Made by a program: the position numbers and the translations under genes. A model generated the notes under the pieces. The model saw only the letters and a program-made list of their open reading frames with translations, did no database searches and was not told the DNA's origin. DNA of 64,000 nt from Streptomyces sclerotialus (GTDB lineage Bacteria; Actinomycetota; Actinomycetes; Streptomycetales; Streptomycetaceae), in assembly GCA_000719105.1 (NCBI GenBank), contig JODX01000004.1, forward strand, positions 1-64,000, read 5' to 3'. Shown piece by piece: positions 1 to 9,318 of the stretch (position 1 is its first letter; each line of letters opens with the position of its first letter).

Positions 1-2
1 CC

Positions 3-1850
3 CCCACCCCCACCCCCGCCCCCGCGCCCCGCCGACGTGTCCGTGTCCGCGCCCCCGAGCTGATCGGCAAGGGCGGCTGGCTGAACACCGGGGGCAAGGA
101 ACTGACGCTCGCCGACCTGCGAGGTAAGTGCGTCGTTGTCGATTTCTGGACGTTCTGCTGCATCAACTGCCTGCATGTCCTGGACGAGCTGCGGGAGCTG
201 GAGGAGAAGCACCGGGACACCGTGGTGATCATCGGGGTGCACTCGCCGAAGTTCGTGCACGAGGCCGAGCACCAGGCGGTCGTGGACGCGGTGGAGCGGT
301 ACCACGTGGAGCACCCGGTGCTGGACGACCCCGAGCTGGCCACCTGGAAGCAGTACGCGGTGCGCGCCTGGCCGACGCTCGTCGTGATCGACCCCGAGGG
401 GTACGTCGTCGCGCAGCACGCGGGTGAGGGGCATGCCCACGCCATCGAGAAGCTGGTCGAGGAGCTGGAGGCCGAGCACGAGGCGAAGGGGACGCTGCGG
501 CGCGGCGACGGCCCGTACGTGGCGCCGGAGCCCGAGCCGACCGTTCTGCGCTTCCCCGGCAAGGCGCTCGCGCTGCCGGGCGGGGGCTTCCTGGTCAGCG
601 ACACCACCCGGCACCAGCTCGTGGAGCTGGACGGGGACGGCGAGACGGTGCTGCGGCGCATCGGTTCGGGGGAGCGGGGCTTCGCGGACGGTCCGGCCGC
701 GTCGGCGAGCTTCAACGAGCCGCAGGGACTGGCGCTCCTGGACGACGGCGCGGTGGTCGTCGCCGACACCGTGAACCACGCGCTGCGCCGGCTGGACCCG
801 GAGACCGGGTACGTCACCACGCTCGCGGGGACGGGCCGTCAGTGGTGGCAGGGCTCGCCGACGTCCGGTCCCGCGCGCGAGGTGGACCTGTCGTCGCCGT
901 GGGACGTCGCGGTCTTCGGCGGGCGGGTGTGGATCGCCATGGCGGGCGTCCACCAGCTGTGGGCGTACGACCCGGCGGGTGACGGCGTGGGCGGCACGGT
1001 CGCCGTCGCGGCCGGGACGACGAATGAAGGGCTCGTCGACGGGCCGGGTGACCAGGCGTGGTTCGCGCAGCCGTCGGGGCTCGCGGTCTCCGCCGACGGG
1101 GAGCGGCTGTGGCTGGCCGACTCCGAGACGAGCGCCCTGCGCTGGGTGGACACCGAGGGTGCCGTGCACACGGCTGTCGGCACCGGGCTGTTCGATTTCG
1201 GGCACCGGGACGGCGCGGCGGAACAGGCGTTGTTCCAGCACCCGTTGGGGGTGACGGCCCTGCCGGACGGCTCGGTCGCCGTCAGCGACACCTACAACCA
1301 CGCGCTGCGGCGCTACGATCCGGCGACGGGTGAGGTGACGACGCTCGCCACGGATCTGCGGGAGCCGTCGGACGCGGTGCTCGCCGGGGACGACATCGTG
1401 GTCGTGGAGTCCGCCCGGCACCGGCTCACCCGGCTGCGGCTTCCGGAGGAGGCCGTCAAGGTCGACTCCGTCGCCCACCGCACCCAGCGCGCGGCCACCG
1501 ACGTCGCCCCGGGCAGGCTCCAGTTGGACGTGATCTTCCAGGCTCCGGCCGGCCAGAAGCTCGACACCCGCTACGGCCCCTCGACCCGCCTGCTGATCTC
1601 GTCGACGCCGCCCGAACTGCTGCTTGCGGGCGAGGGCGCGGACACGGACCTGTCCCGCATCCTGGAGTTCGACCCCTCCGTGGCGGAGGGCGTGCTGCAC
1701 GTCTCGGCGATGGCCGCGTCCTGCGACGACGATCCCGTGAACGAATACCCGGCCTGTCACGTCCACCAGCAGGACTGGGGCGTCCCGGTGCGTGTCACCG
1801 AGGGCGGCGCGGACCGGCTGCCGCTGGTGCTGGCGGGCATGGACGCCTGA
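3..1850 (+). CDS. Thioredoxin-like domain plus NHL-repeat protein (NHLRC2-like), 5' end outside window
   Basis: The frame is open from the first bases of the window, so the true start lies upstream. The N-terminal part reads as a thioredoxin-like fold with the redox motif WTFCCINC at bases 147-170 and a cis-Pro segment (WPTLVVID) around base 370. From about base 540 a six-bladed beta-propeller follows, with NHL-type strands ending DTTRHQLVELD, DTVNHALRRLD, DSETSALRWVD and DTYNHALRRYD near bases 600, 766, 1120 and 1285. A short beta domain closes the protein. This order is that of NHLRC2-type proteins, which are probably redox-active scaffolds; the partner is unknown. The next gene is convergent, with a strong hairpin between them. 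Family assignment is firm; the function is not. Confidence 0.9.
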   Translation, partial: PTPTPAPAPRRRVRVRAPELIGKGGWLNTGGKELTLADLRGKCVVVDFWTFCCINCLHVLDELRELEEKHRDTVVIIGVHSPKFVHEAEHQAVVDAVERYHVEHPVLDDPELATWKQYAVRAWPTLVVIDPEGYVVAQHAGEGHAHAIEKLVEELEAEHEAKGTLRRGDGPYVAPEPEPTVLRFPGKALALPGGGFLVSDTTRHQLVELDGDGETVLRRIGSGERGFADGPAASASFNEPQGLALLDDGAVVVADTVNHALRRLDPETGYVTTLAGTGRQWWQGSPTSGPAREVDLSSPWDVAVFGGRVWIAMAGVHQLWAYDPAGDGVGGTVAVAAGTTNEGLVDGPGDQAWFAQPSGLAVSADGERLWLADSETSALRWVDTEGAVHTAVGTGLFDFGHRDGAAEQALFQHPLGVTALPDGSVAVSDTYNHALRRYDPATGEVTTLATDLREPSDAVLAGDDIVVVESARHRLTRLRLPEEAVKVDSVAHRTQRAATDVAPGRLQLDVIFQAPAGQKLDTRYGPSTRLLISSTPPELLLAGEGADTDLSRILEFDPSVAEGVLHVSAMAASCDDDPVNEYPACHVHQQDWGVPVRVTEGGADRLPLVLAGMDA

Positions 1851-1869
1851 CGCCGCTCTGCGTACTGGT

Positions 1870-1914
1870 ACAGGGCGGCGCGCCGTCGGTCTTCCGATCG
1901 GCGCGCCGCCCTGT
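1870..1914. terminator. Bidirectional hairpin terminator
   Basis: Arms 1870-1885 and 1899-1914 are a perfect 16-bp inverted repeat, and TCGG/CCGA inside extends it, with a TCTT loop. It sits between convergent genes and has no T-run, as is usual for Streptomyces terminators. Confidence 0.85.
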
Positions 1915-1946
1915 GGTGGTGACTGTGCGTGGGGTGTACGGCGGCC

Positions 1947-2180
1947 TCACACGCCGCCGTACCCGTCACGGCGCGGTTCCTCACTGACCACGGGAGCCGT
2001 GGGCGGCACGACCACACGCCTCCGCTTGGCGATACTGCTGAACGTCGCGACGCCGATGAGCCCGACGATCATGAAGATGATGCCGACCAGGTCGAGGTTG
2101 ACCCCCTGCATGTCCCAGTCGGTCGCGAACGTGAGGATCGCCCCCACCGCGATCAGAATGATGCACCCGCCCAGGCCCAT
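1947..2180 (-). CDS. DUF6458-type small membrane protein
   Basis: This 77-residue protein begins MGLGGCIILIAVGAILTFA and has two membrane segments (about residues 4-18 and 30-50), followed by a basic SSIAKRRR stretch and a short polar, Pro-rich tail. The order of a glycine-rich first helix, a short VNLDLVG loop, and a second helix with MIVGLIG is the pattern of actinobacterial DUF6458 proteins. No function is known for that family. It is a single gene, convergent with the NHL-repeat gene; the terminator hairpin at 1870-1914 serves its 3' end. Confidence 0.75.
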   Translation of the reverse strand: MGLGGCIILIAVGAILTFATDWDMQGVNLDLVGIIFMIVGLIGVATFSSIAKRRRVVVPPTAPVVSEEPRRDGYGGV

Positions 2181-2282
2181 GAGTGCTACCTCCCTGTCCG
2201 GACCGGTCGGTCCGGTCGTTCCGGTTGCTTCCGGTCAACACCGTGTACCCGGACGGGCATCAGCCAATCGGCAAGAGGGAGT

Positions 2283-3644
2283 TCAGCCTTCCAGGAACGC
2301 GGTCAGTGCGCTCGCCAGCAGGAACGGGTCGTCGGCGCCGCAGAGCTCACGTGCGCTGTGCATGGACAGGATGGCCACGCCGATGTCGACGGTCCTGATG
2401 CCGTGGCGGGCCGCGGTGATGGGGCCGATGGTGGTGCCGCAGGGCATGGCGTTGTTGGAGACGAACGACTGGAAGGGAACGCCCGCCTTCTCGCAGGCGG
2501 CGGCGAAGACCGCGCGGCCCGAACCGTCCGTCGCGTAGCGGTTGTTGACGTTCACCTTGAGGATGGGGCCGCCGTTCGCGCGCGGGTGGTGCGTCGGGTC
2601 GTGGCGCTCCGCGTAGTTGGGGTGGACGGCGTGGCCGGTGTCGGAGGACAGGCAGACGGTGCCGGCGAAGGCTCTCGCCCGGTCCTCGTAGGAACCGCCG
2701 CGTGCGTAGACCGACCGCTCCAGGACCGATCCGAGCAGCGGGCCGTCCGCGCCGGTGTCCGACTGCGAGCCGTTCTCCTCGTGGTCGAAGGCGGCGAGGA
2801 CGGGGATGTACGGCAGCGCGTCGGCGTCGTCCGCGCCGGCGACCGCGGCCAGCGCCGCCGTGCCCGCGTGCACGGAGAGCAGGTTGTCCATGCGCGGACC
2901 GGCGACGAGGTCGTTGTCGCGGCCCAGGTAGGCGGGCGGCTCGACGGAGTGCACCATCAGGTCCCAGCCGGTCACCTCCCCGCGCGCGAGGCCCGCCTCC
3001 TCCTCCAGGAAGGCGATGAGGTCGCCGTCGCGGACGTCGTCCCCGAGGCCCCAGACGGGCTGCAGGTGGCGCTGCTTGTCCAGCTTGAGCCCGTCGTTGA
3101 CCGAGCGGTCCAGGTGGATGGCGAGCTGCGGGACGCGCAGCAGCGGGCGGTCGACGTTCACCAGGCGGGTCGTGCCGTTCCGCAGGGAGAGGCGGCCGGC
3201 CAGGCCCAGGTCGCGGTCGAGCCAGGAGTTGAGCAGCGGGCCGCCGTACACCTCGACGGCGACCTGGCGCCAGCCGTGCGCGCCGGTGTCGGGCCGCGGC
3301 TTGACGCGGAGGTTGGGGGAATCGGTGTGCGCGCCGACGATGCGGAACGGGGTGTGGGGCGCGGCGCCCTCGGGGACGTACCAGGCCACGATCGCGCCGC
3401 CGCGCAGCACGTACTTGCCGCCGGCCGTTCCGTCCCACGCGTCCGTCTCCGCGACCTGGCGGAAGCCGGCCTTCTCCAGCCGCTCGGCGGCGTTCGCCAC
3501 GGCGTGGTACGGCGACGGGCTCGCCGCCAGGAAGGCCATGAGGTCGTCGGTGTGTCCGCGGTCGAAGCGGAGTGGCGCGCGCGAAGCGCTCGATGGGGGG
3601 ACGGTGCCCGGAGCCGGGCGGGCGCTTGTGCTCATGGTGTTCAC
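2283..3644 (-). CDS. apeB: M18 family aminopeptidase (aspartyl aminopeptidase type)
   Basis: This is a cytosolic di-zinc metallopeptidase of 453 residues, the usual M18 length, expected to remove N-terminal acidic residues from peptides. Metal ligands and the catalytic base are visible: H106 in GAHTDSPN, D253 in RMDNLL, E289-E290 in DHEENGS, D335 in SSDTGH, and a His near residue 431 in SMHSARE. The segment between about 110 and 250 is the M18 dimerisation domain. The ATG at 3644 adds about 25 poorly conserved N-terminal residues; the second ATG nine bases downstream is a possible alternative. It is a single gene lying between the DUF6458 gene and the acyl-CoA dehydrogenase terminator. Confidence 0.93.
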   Translation of the reverse strand: MNTMSTSARPAPGTVPPSSASRAPLRFDRGHTDDLMAFLAASPSPYHAVANAAERLEKAGFRQVAETDAWDGTAGGKYVLRGGAIVAWYVPEGAAPHTPFRIVGAHTDSPNLRVKPRPDTGAHGWRQVAVEVYGGPLLNSWLDRDLGLAGRLSLRNGTTRLVNVDRPLLRVPQLAIHLDRSVNDGLKLDKQRHLQPVWGLGDDVRDGDLIAFLEEEAGLARGEVTGWDLMVHSVEPPAYLGRDNDLVAGPRMDNLLSVHAGTAALAAVAGADDADALPYIPVLAAFDHEENGSQSDTGADGPLLGSVLERSVYARGGSYEDRARAFAGTVCLSSDTGHAVHPNYAERHDPTHHPRANGGPILKVNVNNRYATDGSGRAVFAAACEKAGVPFQSFVSNNAMPCGTTIGPITAARHGIRTVDIGVAILSMHSARELCGADDPFLLASALTAFLEG

Positions 3645-3655
3645 CTTAACGACGT

Positions 3656-3693
3656 ACGAGGGCCCGCTCCCGGGAAGGGGAGCGGGCCCTCGT
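3656..3693. terminator. Hairpin terminator after the acyl-CoA dehydrogenase gene
   Basis: A perfect 16-bp inverted repeat, arms 3656-3671 and 3678-3693, has loop GGGAAG. It lies 64 bp past the stop of the minus-strand acyl-CoA dehydrogenase gene and just upstream of the aminopeptidase start, so it separates two co-directional genes. Confidence 0.85.
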
Positions 3694-3757
3694 GAGGGGG
3701 ATGTGGAGAGTCCGGCGGCCCGGCGGGCGGACCGGCGGATTCCGTATGCCGTGGGGC

Positions 3758-5587
3758 CTAGAACGCCGCCTCGTCCAGCTCCATCAGGTCCAGGTCCACA
3801 CCCGTGGACAGCTTGCGGGCGAGGGTGACGCCCGGCAGGACGTTGGCCGCGAAGAACTTCGCCGCCGCGATCTTGCCCTGGTAGAACGCCCGGTCCTTCG
3901 CCGAGGCGCCGGACTCCAGCTTCTCGGCGGCGACCGCGGCGCCCTTCAGCAGCAGGTAACCGACGATCACGTCACCGGAGGCGAGGAGCAGGCGGGTGGT
4001 GTTCAGCCCGACCTTGTAGATGTTCTTGACGTCCTGCTCGGTGGCCGCGAGGTCGGTGAGCATCAGGCCGACGATGGCCTCCAGCTCGACCGCGGCCTTG
4101 GCGAGGTGGTCGCGGGCCGTGGCCAGCTCCTCGCCGCCGGTGCCGATCGCCAGGAACTTCTTGATCTCCTCGGCGAGCTGGTTCAGCGCGGCGCCCTGGT
4201 TGCGGACGATCTTCCGGAAGAAGAAGTCCTGGCCCTGGATCGCGGTGGTGCCCTCGTACAGGGTGTCGATCTTGGCGTCGCGGATGTACTGCTCGATCGG
4301 GTACTCCTGCAGGAAGCCGGAGCCGCCGAAGGTCTGCAGCGACTGGGCGAGCTGCTCGTAGCCCTTCTCGGAGCCGTAGCCCTTGACGATCGGCAGGAGC
4401 AGGTCGTTCAGGGCGTGCAGCGCGGCGGTGTCCTCGCCGGCGGCCTCCTTGACGGCTATCTCGTCCTGGACGGCGGCCGTGTGCAGCACCAGGGAGCGCA
4501 TGCCCTCCGCGTACGCCTTCTGCGTCATCAGCGAGCGGCGGACGTCCGGGTGGTGCGTGATGGTGACCTTGGGCGCCGTCTTGTCCATGAAGTTGGCGAG
4601 GTCCGGGCCCTGGACGCGCTCCTTGGCGTACTCCAGCGCGTTCAGGTAACCGGTCGACAGGGTCGAGATCGCCTTCGTGCCGACCATCATCCGGGCGAAC
4701 TCGATGATGCGGAACATCTGGCGGATGCCGTCGTGCTTGTCGCCGATCAGCCAGCCCTTGGCGGGGTGGCGGTCGCCGAACGTCATCTCACAGGTGTTGG
4801 AGGCCTTGAGGCCCATCTTGTGCTCGACGTTCGTGGCGTAGACGCCGTTGCGCTCGCCCAGCTCGCCGGTCTCGAAGTCGAACAGGTACTTCGGGACGAG
4901 GAAGAGGGACAGGCCCTTGGTGCCGGGGCCGGCGCCCTCGGGGCGGGCCAGCACGTAGTGGAGGATGTTCTCCTCCATGTCGTGCTCACCCGAGGTGATG
5001 AAGCGCTTCACGCCCTCGATGTGCCAGGAGCCGTCCTCCTGCTGCACGGCCTTGGTGCGCCCGGCGCCGACGTCCGAACCGGCGTCCGGCTCCGTGAGCA
5101 CCATGGTGGAGCCCCAGGTCCGCTCGACGGCGACCTTCGCGGCCTTCTTCTGCTCCTCGGTGCCCTCCTCGAAGAGGATGCGGGCGAACGCCGGGCCGGA
5201 GGAGTACATCCAGACCGCCGGGTTGGCGCCGAGGATCAGCTCCGCGTAGGCCCAGATCAGGGACGGGGGAGCGGTGGTGCCGCCGATCTCCTCGGGCAGG
5301 CCGAGCCGCCAGTACTCGGAGTCCATGAAGGCCTTGTAGCTCTTCTTGAAGGACGCCGGGACCGGCGCGGTGTTCGTCTCCGGGTCGAAGACCGGCGGGT
5401 TGCGGTCGGCGTCGACGAAGGACTCGGCCAGCTCGTTCTCGGAGAGGCGGGTCAGCTCCTCCAGGATGCTTTTCGCGGTGTCCGTGTCCATCTCCGCGAA
5501 GGGGCCGGTGCCGTACAGCTTGTCGCGCCCGAGTACCTCGAAGAGGTTGAACTCGATGTCGCGGAGATTCGACTTGTAGTGCCCCAT
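3758..5587 (-). CDS. Acyl-CoA dehydrogenase with C-terminal extension
   Basis: This 609-residue flavoenzyme is expected to oxidise acyl-CoA thioesters to trans-2-enoyl-CoA in beta-oxidation. The N-terminal helical domain is followed by the beta domain ([18 protein letters not shown], about residue 165) and the C-terminal helical domain with [12 protein letters not shown], whose Glu is the usual catalytic base. An additional C-terminal helical region makes it longer than the 380-residue short-chain enzymes, as in the large bacterial FadE-type group. I chose the ATG at 5587 ([10 protein letters not shown]) rather than an upstream ATG at 5620, because GGAGG lies 8 bases before it. The upstream region, which faces the SseB-domain gene, contains a CGTATACG palindrome (5635-5642) that could bind a TetR-type regulator; that is inference. 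Confidence 0.93.
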   Translation of the reverse strand: MGHYKSNLRDIEFNLFEVLGRDKLYGTGPFAEMDTDTAKSILEELTRLSENELAESFVDADRNPPVFDPETNTAPVPASFKKSYKAFMDSEYWRLGLPEEIGGTTAPPSLIWAYAELILGANPAVWMYSSGPAFARILFEEGTEEQKKAAKVAVERTWGSTMVLTEPDAGSDVGAGRTKAVQQEDGSWHIEGVKRFITSGEHDMEENILHYVLARPEGAGPGTKGLSLFLVPKYLFDFETGELGERNGVYATNVEHKMGLKASNTCEMTFGDRHPAKGWLIGDKHDGIRQMFRIIEFARMMVGTKAISTLSTGYLNALEYAKERVQGPDLANFMDKTAPKVTITHHPDVRRSLMTQKAYAEGMRSLVLHTAAVQDEIAVKEAAGEDTAALHALNDLLLPIVKGYGSEKGYEQLAQSLQTFGGSGFLQEYPIEQYIRDAKIDTLYEGTTAIQGQDFFFRKIVRNQGAALNQLAEEIKKFLAIGTGGEELATARDHLAKAAVELEAIVGLMLTDLAATEQDVKNIYKVGLNTTRLLLASGDVIVGYLLLKGAAVAAEKLESGASAKDRAFYQGKIAAAKFFAANVLPGVTLARKLSTGVDLDLMELDEAAF

Positions 5588-5883
5588 GGCGACGCCTCCG
5601 TGGAGAGATCGGCGAGGCACTGGATCCTCGCGCTCGTATACGTACCAATCAGTAGCTTCCGATGATGCTACCCGTGGGTAATAAGGCGCAACCCCGGTCG
5701 GAAAGGTGTGACGAGGCTCTTACCGGGACCGCCCGGGCGCCCGCGGTACGTGACGTGCGCGGGAGGGCTGCCGGTTGCGCACGGCGCTCGGGGAGGGGCG
5801 GCGGCGCCCCGCGTGCGATTTGTTGCCGTCCGTTGCCGGAGGAACGATGCTGCGGAACCCCCGGGTTGACTACTCTTTGCGGC

Positions 5884-6351
5884 ATGTACGGCTATGACCA
5901 GACCGCGGGCGCCCAGCAGCAGTACGCCCCGCCGCCGCAGCAGCAGATGCCCGGCGGGTACGGCCAGCAGCCCCCGCTGTACCCCGAGCCGTCCCCGCCC
6001 TCGCTCGCGGACGCGGTGCGCGCCTTCACCACGGGCCAGCTGGCCGCCGAGGACTTCCAGCAGGTCTTCGCCACCTCGAAGGTCTACTGCCCGCGCGGTG
6101 ACAACCCCGGGTTCCTGGCGCTGCACAACACCCAGCAGCCCGTGATCCCGATGTTCAGCTCGCTCAAGGAGCTGCGCCGCTACGCCGGCAAGGAGTCCAA
6201 GTACTTCGTGATCACCGGCGCGGAGGTCATCGACCTGCTGCCGACCGGCTACGGCTTCGTGCTCGACATGGAGGGTGAGCACCGCATGGTCTTCGACGCC
6301 AAGGCGGTGGAGCAGATGGTCGAGTTCGCGATGCGCCGGATGTACGGCTAG
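5884..6351 (+). CDS. SseB N-terminal-domain protein
   Basis: This 155-residue protein has a Gln/Pro/Tyr-rich N-terminal tail (about residues 5-40, with runs such as PPPQQQMPGGYGQQ) followed by an SseB-type alpha/beta domain (SLADAVRAF to MRRMYG). In the Streptomyces genus such proteins are common and uncharacterised; SseB itself is a secretion-related protein in enterobacteria, so the name carries no functional meaning here. I chose the ATG at 5884 because the domain starts soon after. No clear Shine-Dalgarno is seen, and a TTGACT element lies close upstream, so a very short leader is possible. It diverges from the acyl-CoA dehydrogenase gene. Confidence 0.8.
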   Translation: MYGYDQTAGAQQQYAPPPQQQMPGGYGQQPPLYPEPSPPSLADAVRAFTTGQLAAEDFQQVFATSKVYCPRGDNPGFLALHNTQQPVIPMFSSLKELRRYAGKESKYFVITGAEVIDLLPTGYGFVLDMEGEHRMVFDAKAVEQMVEFAMRRMYG

Positions 6352-6378
6352 CCGCCCCGGCCGATCAGACGTCCGGAG

Positions 6379-6405
6379 GCCCGGAGGGAATGCCCTCCGG
6401 GCTTT
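6379..6405 (+). terminator. Rho-independent-like terminator
   Basis: A perfect 10-bp stem (GCCCGGAGGG / CCCTCCGGGC, arms 6379-6388 and 6393-6402) with an AATG loop is followed by TTT. It lies 28 bp after the SseB-domain gene. Confidence 0.85.
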
Positions 6406-6424
6406 CGCTGTTCCGGGGTAGCAG

Positions 6425-6453
6425 AAAGTTCAACTCTCAACTAAAGTTCGAGC
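6425..6453 (+). promoter_or_regulatory. AT-rich repeat element upstream of the pirin gene
   Basis: AAAGTTC occurs twice (6425-6431 and 6443-6449), and AACT-AA-AGTT forms a short inverted repeat inside an imperfect palindrome CTC-AACT-AA-AGTT-CGAG. It lies just upstream of the pirin ribosome binding site (GAGGAGG). It resembles an operator for a redox or MarR-type regulator, but no regulator gene is adjacent. Confidence 0.4.
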
Positions 6454-6469
6454 ACGAGGAGGTACCGAC

Positions 6470-7441
6470 ATGCCTGCGGTGACCGTGGAGAACCCGTTGA
6501 CCCTGCCCCGCGTGGCCGCCCCGGCCGACGCCGTGGCCCGCCCCGTGCTCACCGTCACGACCGCGCCGAGCGGTTACGAGGGTGAGGGCTTCCCGGTGCG
6601 CCGGGCGTTCGCGGGGATCAACTACCGGCATCTGGACCCGTTCATCATGATGGACCAGATGGGTGAGGTGGAGTATCAGCCTGGGGAGCCGAAAGGGACC
6701 CCGTGGCATCCGCACCGTGGCTTTGAGACCGTCACCTACATCATCGACGGGATCTTCGACCACCAGGACTCCAACGGTGGTGGCGGCACCATCACCAACG
6801 GCGACACGCAGTGGATGACGGCGGGCGCGGGCCTGCTGCACATCGAGGCACCGCCGGAGCATCTGGTGATGTCCGGCGGTCTCTTCCACGGTCTCCAGCT
6901 GTGGGTGAACCTGCCGGCCAGGGACAAGATGATGGCCCCGCGCTACCAGGACATTCGCGGCGGCAACGTCCAGCTGCTGACGACGCCGGACGGTGGGGCG
7001 CTGCTGCGGGTGATCGCCGGTGAGCTGGACGGTCACGCCGGTCCTGGCATCACGCACACGCCTATCACGATGATCCACGCGACGCTGGCGCCGGGCGCGG
7101 AAGTCACACTGCCGTGGCGGGAGGACTTCAACGGGCTGGCGTACGTGCTGGCGGGCAAGGGCTCGGTCGGTGCCGAGCGCCGTCCGATTCACTTGGGCCA
7201 GACGGCCGTATTCGGCGTCGGCGGTTCGCTGACCGTCCGCGCGGACGAGAAGCAGGACTCCCACACGCCGGACCTTGAGGTGGTCCTTCTTGGCGGGCAG
7301 CCGATCCGGGAGCCAATGGCTCACTACGGTCCGTTCGTCATGAATACCAGGGAAGAGCTTCAGCAGGCTTTCGATGACTTCCAGAAGGGGCGGCTGGGGA
7401 CGATCCCGGCCGTGCACGGGATGTCTGAGGGCGGGCTGTAG
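6470..7441 (+). CDS. Pirin family protein
   Basis: This 323-residue bicupin has the N-terminal pirin domain with the metal-binding motif HPHRGFETVTYIIDG (about residues 82-96) and a later His/Glu pair in LLHIEAPPEH (about 122-131). The C-terminal pirin domain covers about residues 180-290. Bacterial pirins bind Fe(II); some are quercetinases and others bind regulators, and the sequence does not say which applies here. A strong GAGGAGG ribosome binding site lies 7 bases before the ATG. The gene is monocistronic, with a terminator before it and a weak GC-rich fold after it (GGACGGG at 7461-7467 pairs with CCCGTCC at 7490-7496). Confidence 0.92.
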   Translation: MPAVTVENPLTLPRVAAPADAVARPVLTVTTAPSGYEGEGFPVRRAFAGINYRHLDPFIMMDQMGEVEYQPGEPKGTPWHPHRGFETVTYIIDGIFDHQDSNGGGGTITNGDTQWMTAGAGLLHIEAPPEHLVMSGGLFHGLQLWVNLPARDKMMAPRYQDIRGGNVQLLTTPDGGALLRVIAGELDGHAGPGITHTPITMIHATLAPGAEVTLPWREDFNGLAYVLAGKGSVGAERRPIHLGQTAVFGVGGSLTVRADEKQDSHTPDLEVVLLGGQPIREPMAHYGPFVMNTREELQQAFDDFQKGRLGTIPAVHGMSEGGL

Positions 7442-7852
7442 GGCCTCGCCGGCCACAAGGGGACGGGTCCGGTCTGGACCGGGACGGGGCCCGTCCGCAC
7501 TTGCTGCCTGGTTCGGTTCGATCGCTTCGCGGACAGATGTCCAGGCTTCCTCTTACATGTGTGATGCTCGTCAGCGAGGGCGTGATCATCTATGCCAGCG
7601 GCCCGTGGCGAGCCGCTCAGTGACCATCAGCAGTGCAAGGTTCCTCGAGCGGCATTCGGGTCGGTGATGCGCGGCGATGACCGCTGGGGGATTTCGGCCC
7701 CCGGCTTCCTGCTGTTGACCAGTGACGGAGTGCGGGTACTGCGGCGCTGCACCCTCGAAGGATGCAGCGCCGTTCCGTGCATTATGTGGGGGGGTTACAA
7801 CGTTTCCCCTCTACGGGGACCAGAGTGGCTCGCCTGATGGCGAAGGGCTGCG
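7442..7852. other. Gene-free stretch at the edge of an AT-richer patch
   Basis: I see no convincing gene in this 411-bp stretch; the open frames crossing it have no family resemblance or good start. It contains the GC-rich fold after pirin and a perfect 10-bp inverted repeat (CGGCGCTGCA at 7742-7751, its complement at 7763-7772), which may end transcription of the minus-strand lipoprotein gene. The base composition drops toward 7850, where the low-GC patch begins. Confidence 0.6.
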
Positions 7853-8332
7853 TCACATGCTGTGCTCGCCGGACACGATCGCGAGCGACCAGTCGGTATC
7901 GGCCCCGTCTATGCGAACTGACAAGTTCTTGACGGTGATGTCGGTGTACACGCGACCGATGGTGAGAGGTCCGTTACAGCCGATCCTGCTGGGGTCGTCC
8001 TTCACGTTGTCGCGGTCGATGATCGACATCCGACCTTCTCCCGTACAAGTTGCATACACGGTGTACACGTCGGTCACCGGCTTGAAAGCGGGCAGGTCGC
8101 TGTTGCCGGTCCCTGCGGTGACCGGAACAAGGATCTCCGCACCTTCAGGCAGGGCGAGTTTCGGGTTCCTGGCGGACCCACTGGAGTCGGCATCTGCGGT
8201 ACCACTGGGGCGCTCGATGGAACGATGTGGGCTCGAGGCGGTGGATCCGCCGTCATCCTGGTTGTTGCCAGAGCAGGCGGCGGTGAGCAACAAGGCCAGC
8301 AGAGCGGCGGGCATTGCCGTGTAGCGACCCAA
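7853..8332 (-). CDS. Small lipoprotein of unknown function
   Basis: I do not recognise the family. The product has a short signal peptide with a lipobox (LLLTAAC-SG), a polar linker rich in Ser, Asp and Gly, and a beta-rich domain of about 100 residues with two cysteines (YATCTGEG and IGCNGPL) that could form a disulfide. It would sit outside the membrane, anchored by lipid. I chose the TTG at 8332 because AGGAG lies 6 bases before it; an ATG at 8314 gives a signal peptide with too few basic residues. It follows the secreted-protein gene by 63 bp on the same strand and shares its lower GC, so the two probably form one transcription unit. Confidence 0.65.
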   Translation of the reverse strand: MGRYTAMPAALLALLLTAACSGNNQDDGGSTASSPHRSIERPSGTADADSSGSARNPKLALPEGAEILVPVTAGTGNSDLPAFKPVTDVYTVYATCTGEGRMSIIDRDNVKDDPSRIGCNGPLTIGRVYTDITVKNLSVRIDGADTDWSLAIVSGEHSM

Positions 8333-8395
8333 AGGACACTCCTGGGAGAGTGCGCGCACCGGCCTCCCGGCCGAGCTGCGCAACGGAACAACCTG

Positions 8396-9100
8396 TCACT
8401 TGATGACCCAGCCCTCACGGTACGGCGCCCAGACCGTCATGTTTTTCTTCTGGCCGACCTCGCAGTTGCTGTACCGATAGGCGGTGTAGCCGTAGACGTT
8501 TTCTTTCATGATTCCGTAGTCGCCGTACACCGTTGACTTGGCCTTGACCTTTCCGCCGGCCTCAATGCCCAGTTCCGAGGTCCACGACTTCTCGGCATTG
8601 ACGTTCACTTCTGCCTTGATCTTGCCGAGCCACATCGCCTTGAATTCAGAACCGACTGTGACGGAAGTGCCAATCTTCGTCGTTCCGGACTTCTTGGATG
8701 TGAACTTGAAGTCAATCGCGTAGGACTTGTCGTTCTTGACGTATGTCGCATACTTGACCGACATCGTGTTCTTTTTGTTCTTGGTGATGTGAACGAAGTT
8801 GCGACCAGGTCCGCAGTATTCAGCCATCGGTGACTTGGCCTCACCCAGGTCGGGGCCATCCACTTCCCCGGGGATCGGCAGGTCTTCCTCCAGCGGTATC
8901 TCGCTGTCATTGCCCGTGGCTACCGCGTCGTCGGGGTCGGCCGCCGGAACCTCCGTGACTGTGTCCGGGGCGACGTCTGCTCCATTTGCGGTGAGTGGCG
9001 CGCCAATGCCGTCTTGAGATCCTGCTGCGAAAGCGGATGTTGCACTTCCCGCAGTCAGCAGCACGGCGGCGATACTTATGGCGGTCGTCTTTCTCGGCAC
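8396..9100 (-). CDS. Secreted beta-rich protein of unknown function
   Basis: A 234-residue product starts at a GTG (AGGGGA about 8 bases upstream). It has a Sec signal peptide with cleavage near ATSAFA-AG, an acidic Pro/Asp/Glu-rich segment (about residues 30-90), and a C-terminal domain of alternating polar and hydrophobic residues (about 95-234) with TSVTVGSEFKA and EKSWTSELGIEAGG. Two cysteines (EYCGPG and SNCEVG) bracket the domain. The alternation and length resemble aerolysin/ETX-type beta-pore-forming or other secreted beta-sheet proteins, but no diagnostic motif is present. The coding sequence is clearly lower in GC than its neighbours, which suggests recent acquisition. No confident function. 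Confidence 0.7.
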   Translation of the reverse strand: MPRKTTAISIAAVLLTAGSATSAFAAGSQDGIGAPLTANGADVAPDTVTEVPAADPDDAVATGNDSEIPLEEDLPIPGEVDGPDLGEAKSPMAEYCGPGRNFVHITKNKKNTMSVKYATYVKNDKSYAIDFKFTSKKSGTTKIGTSVTVGSEFKAMWLGKIKAEVNVNAEKSWTSELGIEAGGKVKAKSTVYGDYGIMKENVYGYTAYRYSNCEVGQKKNMTVWAPYREGWVIK

Positions 9101-9186
9101 TGATGTTTCCCCTGTTTTCTTTCTGGCCCTCCGTAAGGGCCAGTGGTCAAGATGATCACATCATTCACATAGTGATCCGATCAAGC

Positions 9187-9318
9187 GTTTGGGTGTTACC
9201 TGAGCAATATTTGAGCTGGAGCACGGTTTGGTGTGCCGTTGTCCTGCTGGTGCCCTGGGTGTTGTACGTCGAGATCGGGTGGTGCGTTGTGTTGCGCGGT
9301 CCGTCCGACCCCGCACTG
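9187..9318 (+). pseudogene. Decayed duplicate of the 5' end of an AI-2E transporter gene
   Basis: Read in frame from base 9193, this stretch gives VLPEQYLSWSTVWCAVVLL and then VLYVEIGWCVVLRGP. This parallels the start of the intact transporter downstream (LLPEPVRRLAAWCAVALL, then VVYVGIRLCVAFRTA). At DNA level 9231-9297 and 9427-9493 match at roughly four bases in five over 67 bp without gaps, counted by eye. The copy has no continuation into the rest of the gene. It looks like a remnant left when sequence was inserted upstream of the transporter, or a paralogue lost by deletion. Confidence 0.65.

Noticed and set aside
3692..5665. Long open frames opposite the acyl-CoA dehydrogenase gene and likewise opposite metG (21555-23330), the PhoX gene (25685-27682) and the CocE gene (54060-56357)
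   Set aside because: They are antisense shadows caused by high GC at third positions: Arg/Val/Leu/Gly-rich with no domain pattern, and the opposite strand holds clear enzymes.
7442..7852. Forward open frames across the gap after pirin
   Set aside because: No ribosome binding site, no recognisable protein pattern, and they run into the antisense of the lipoprotein gene.
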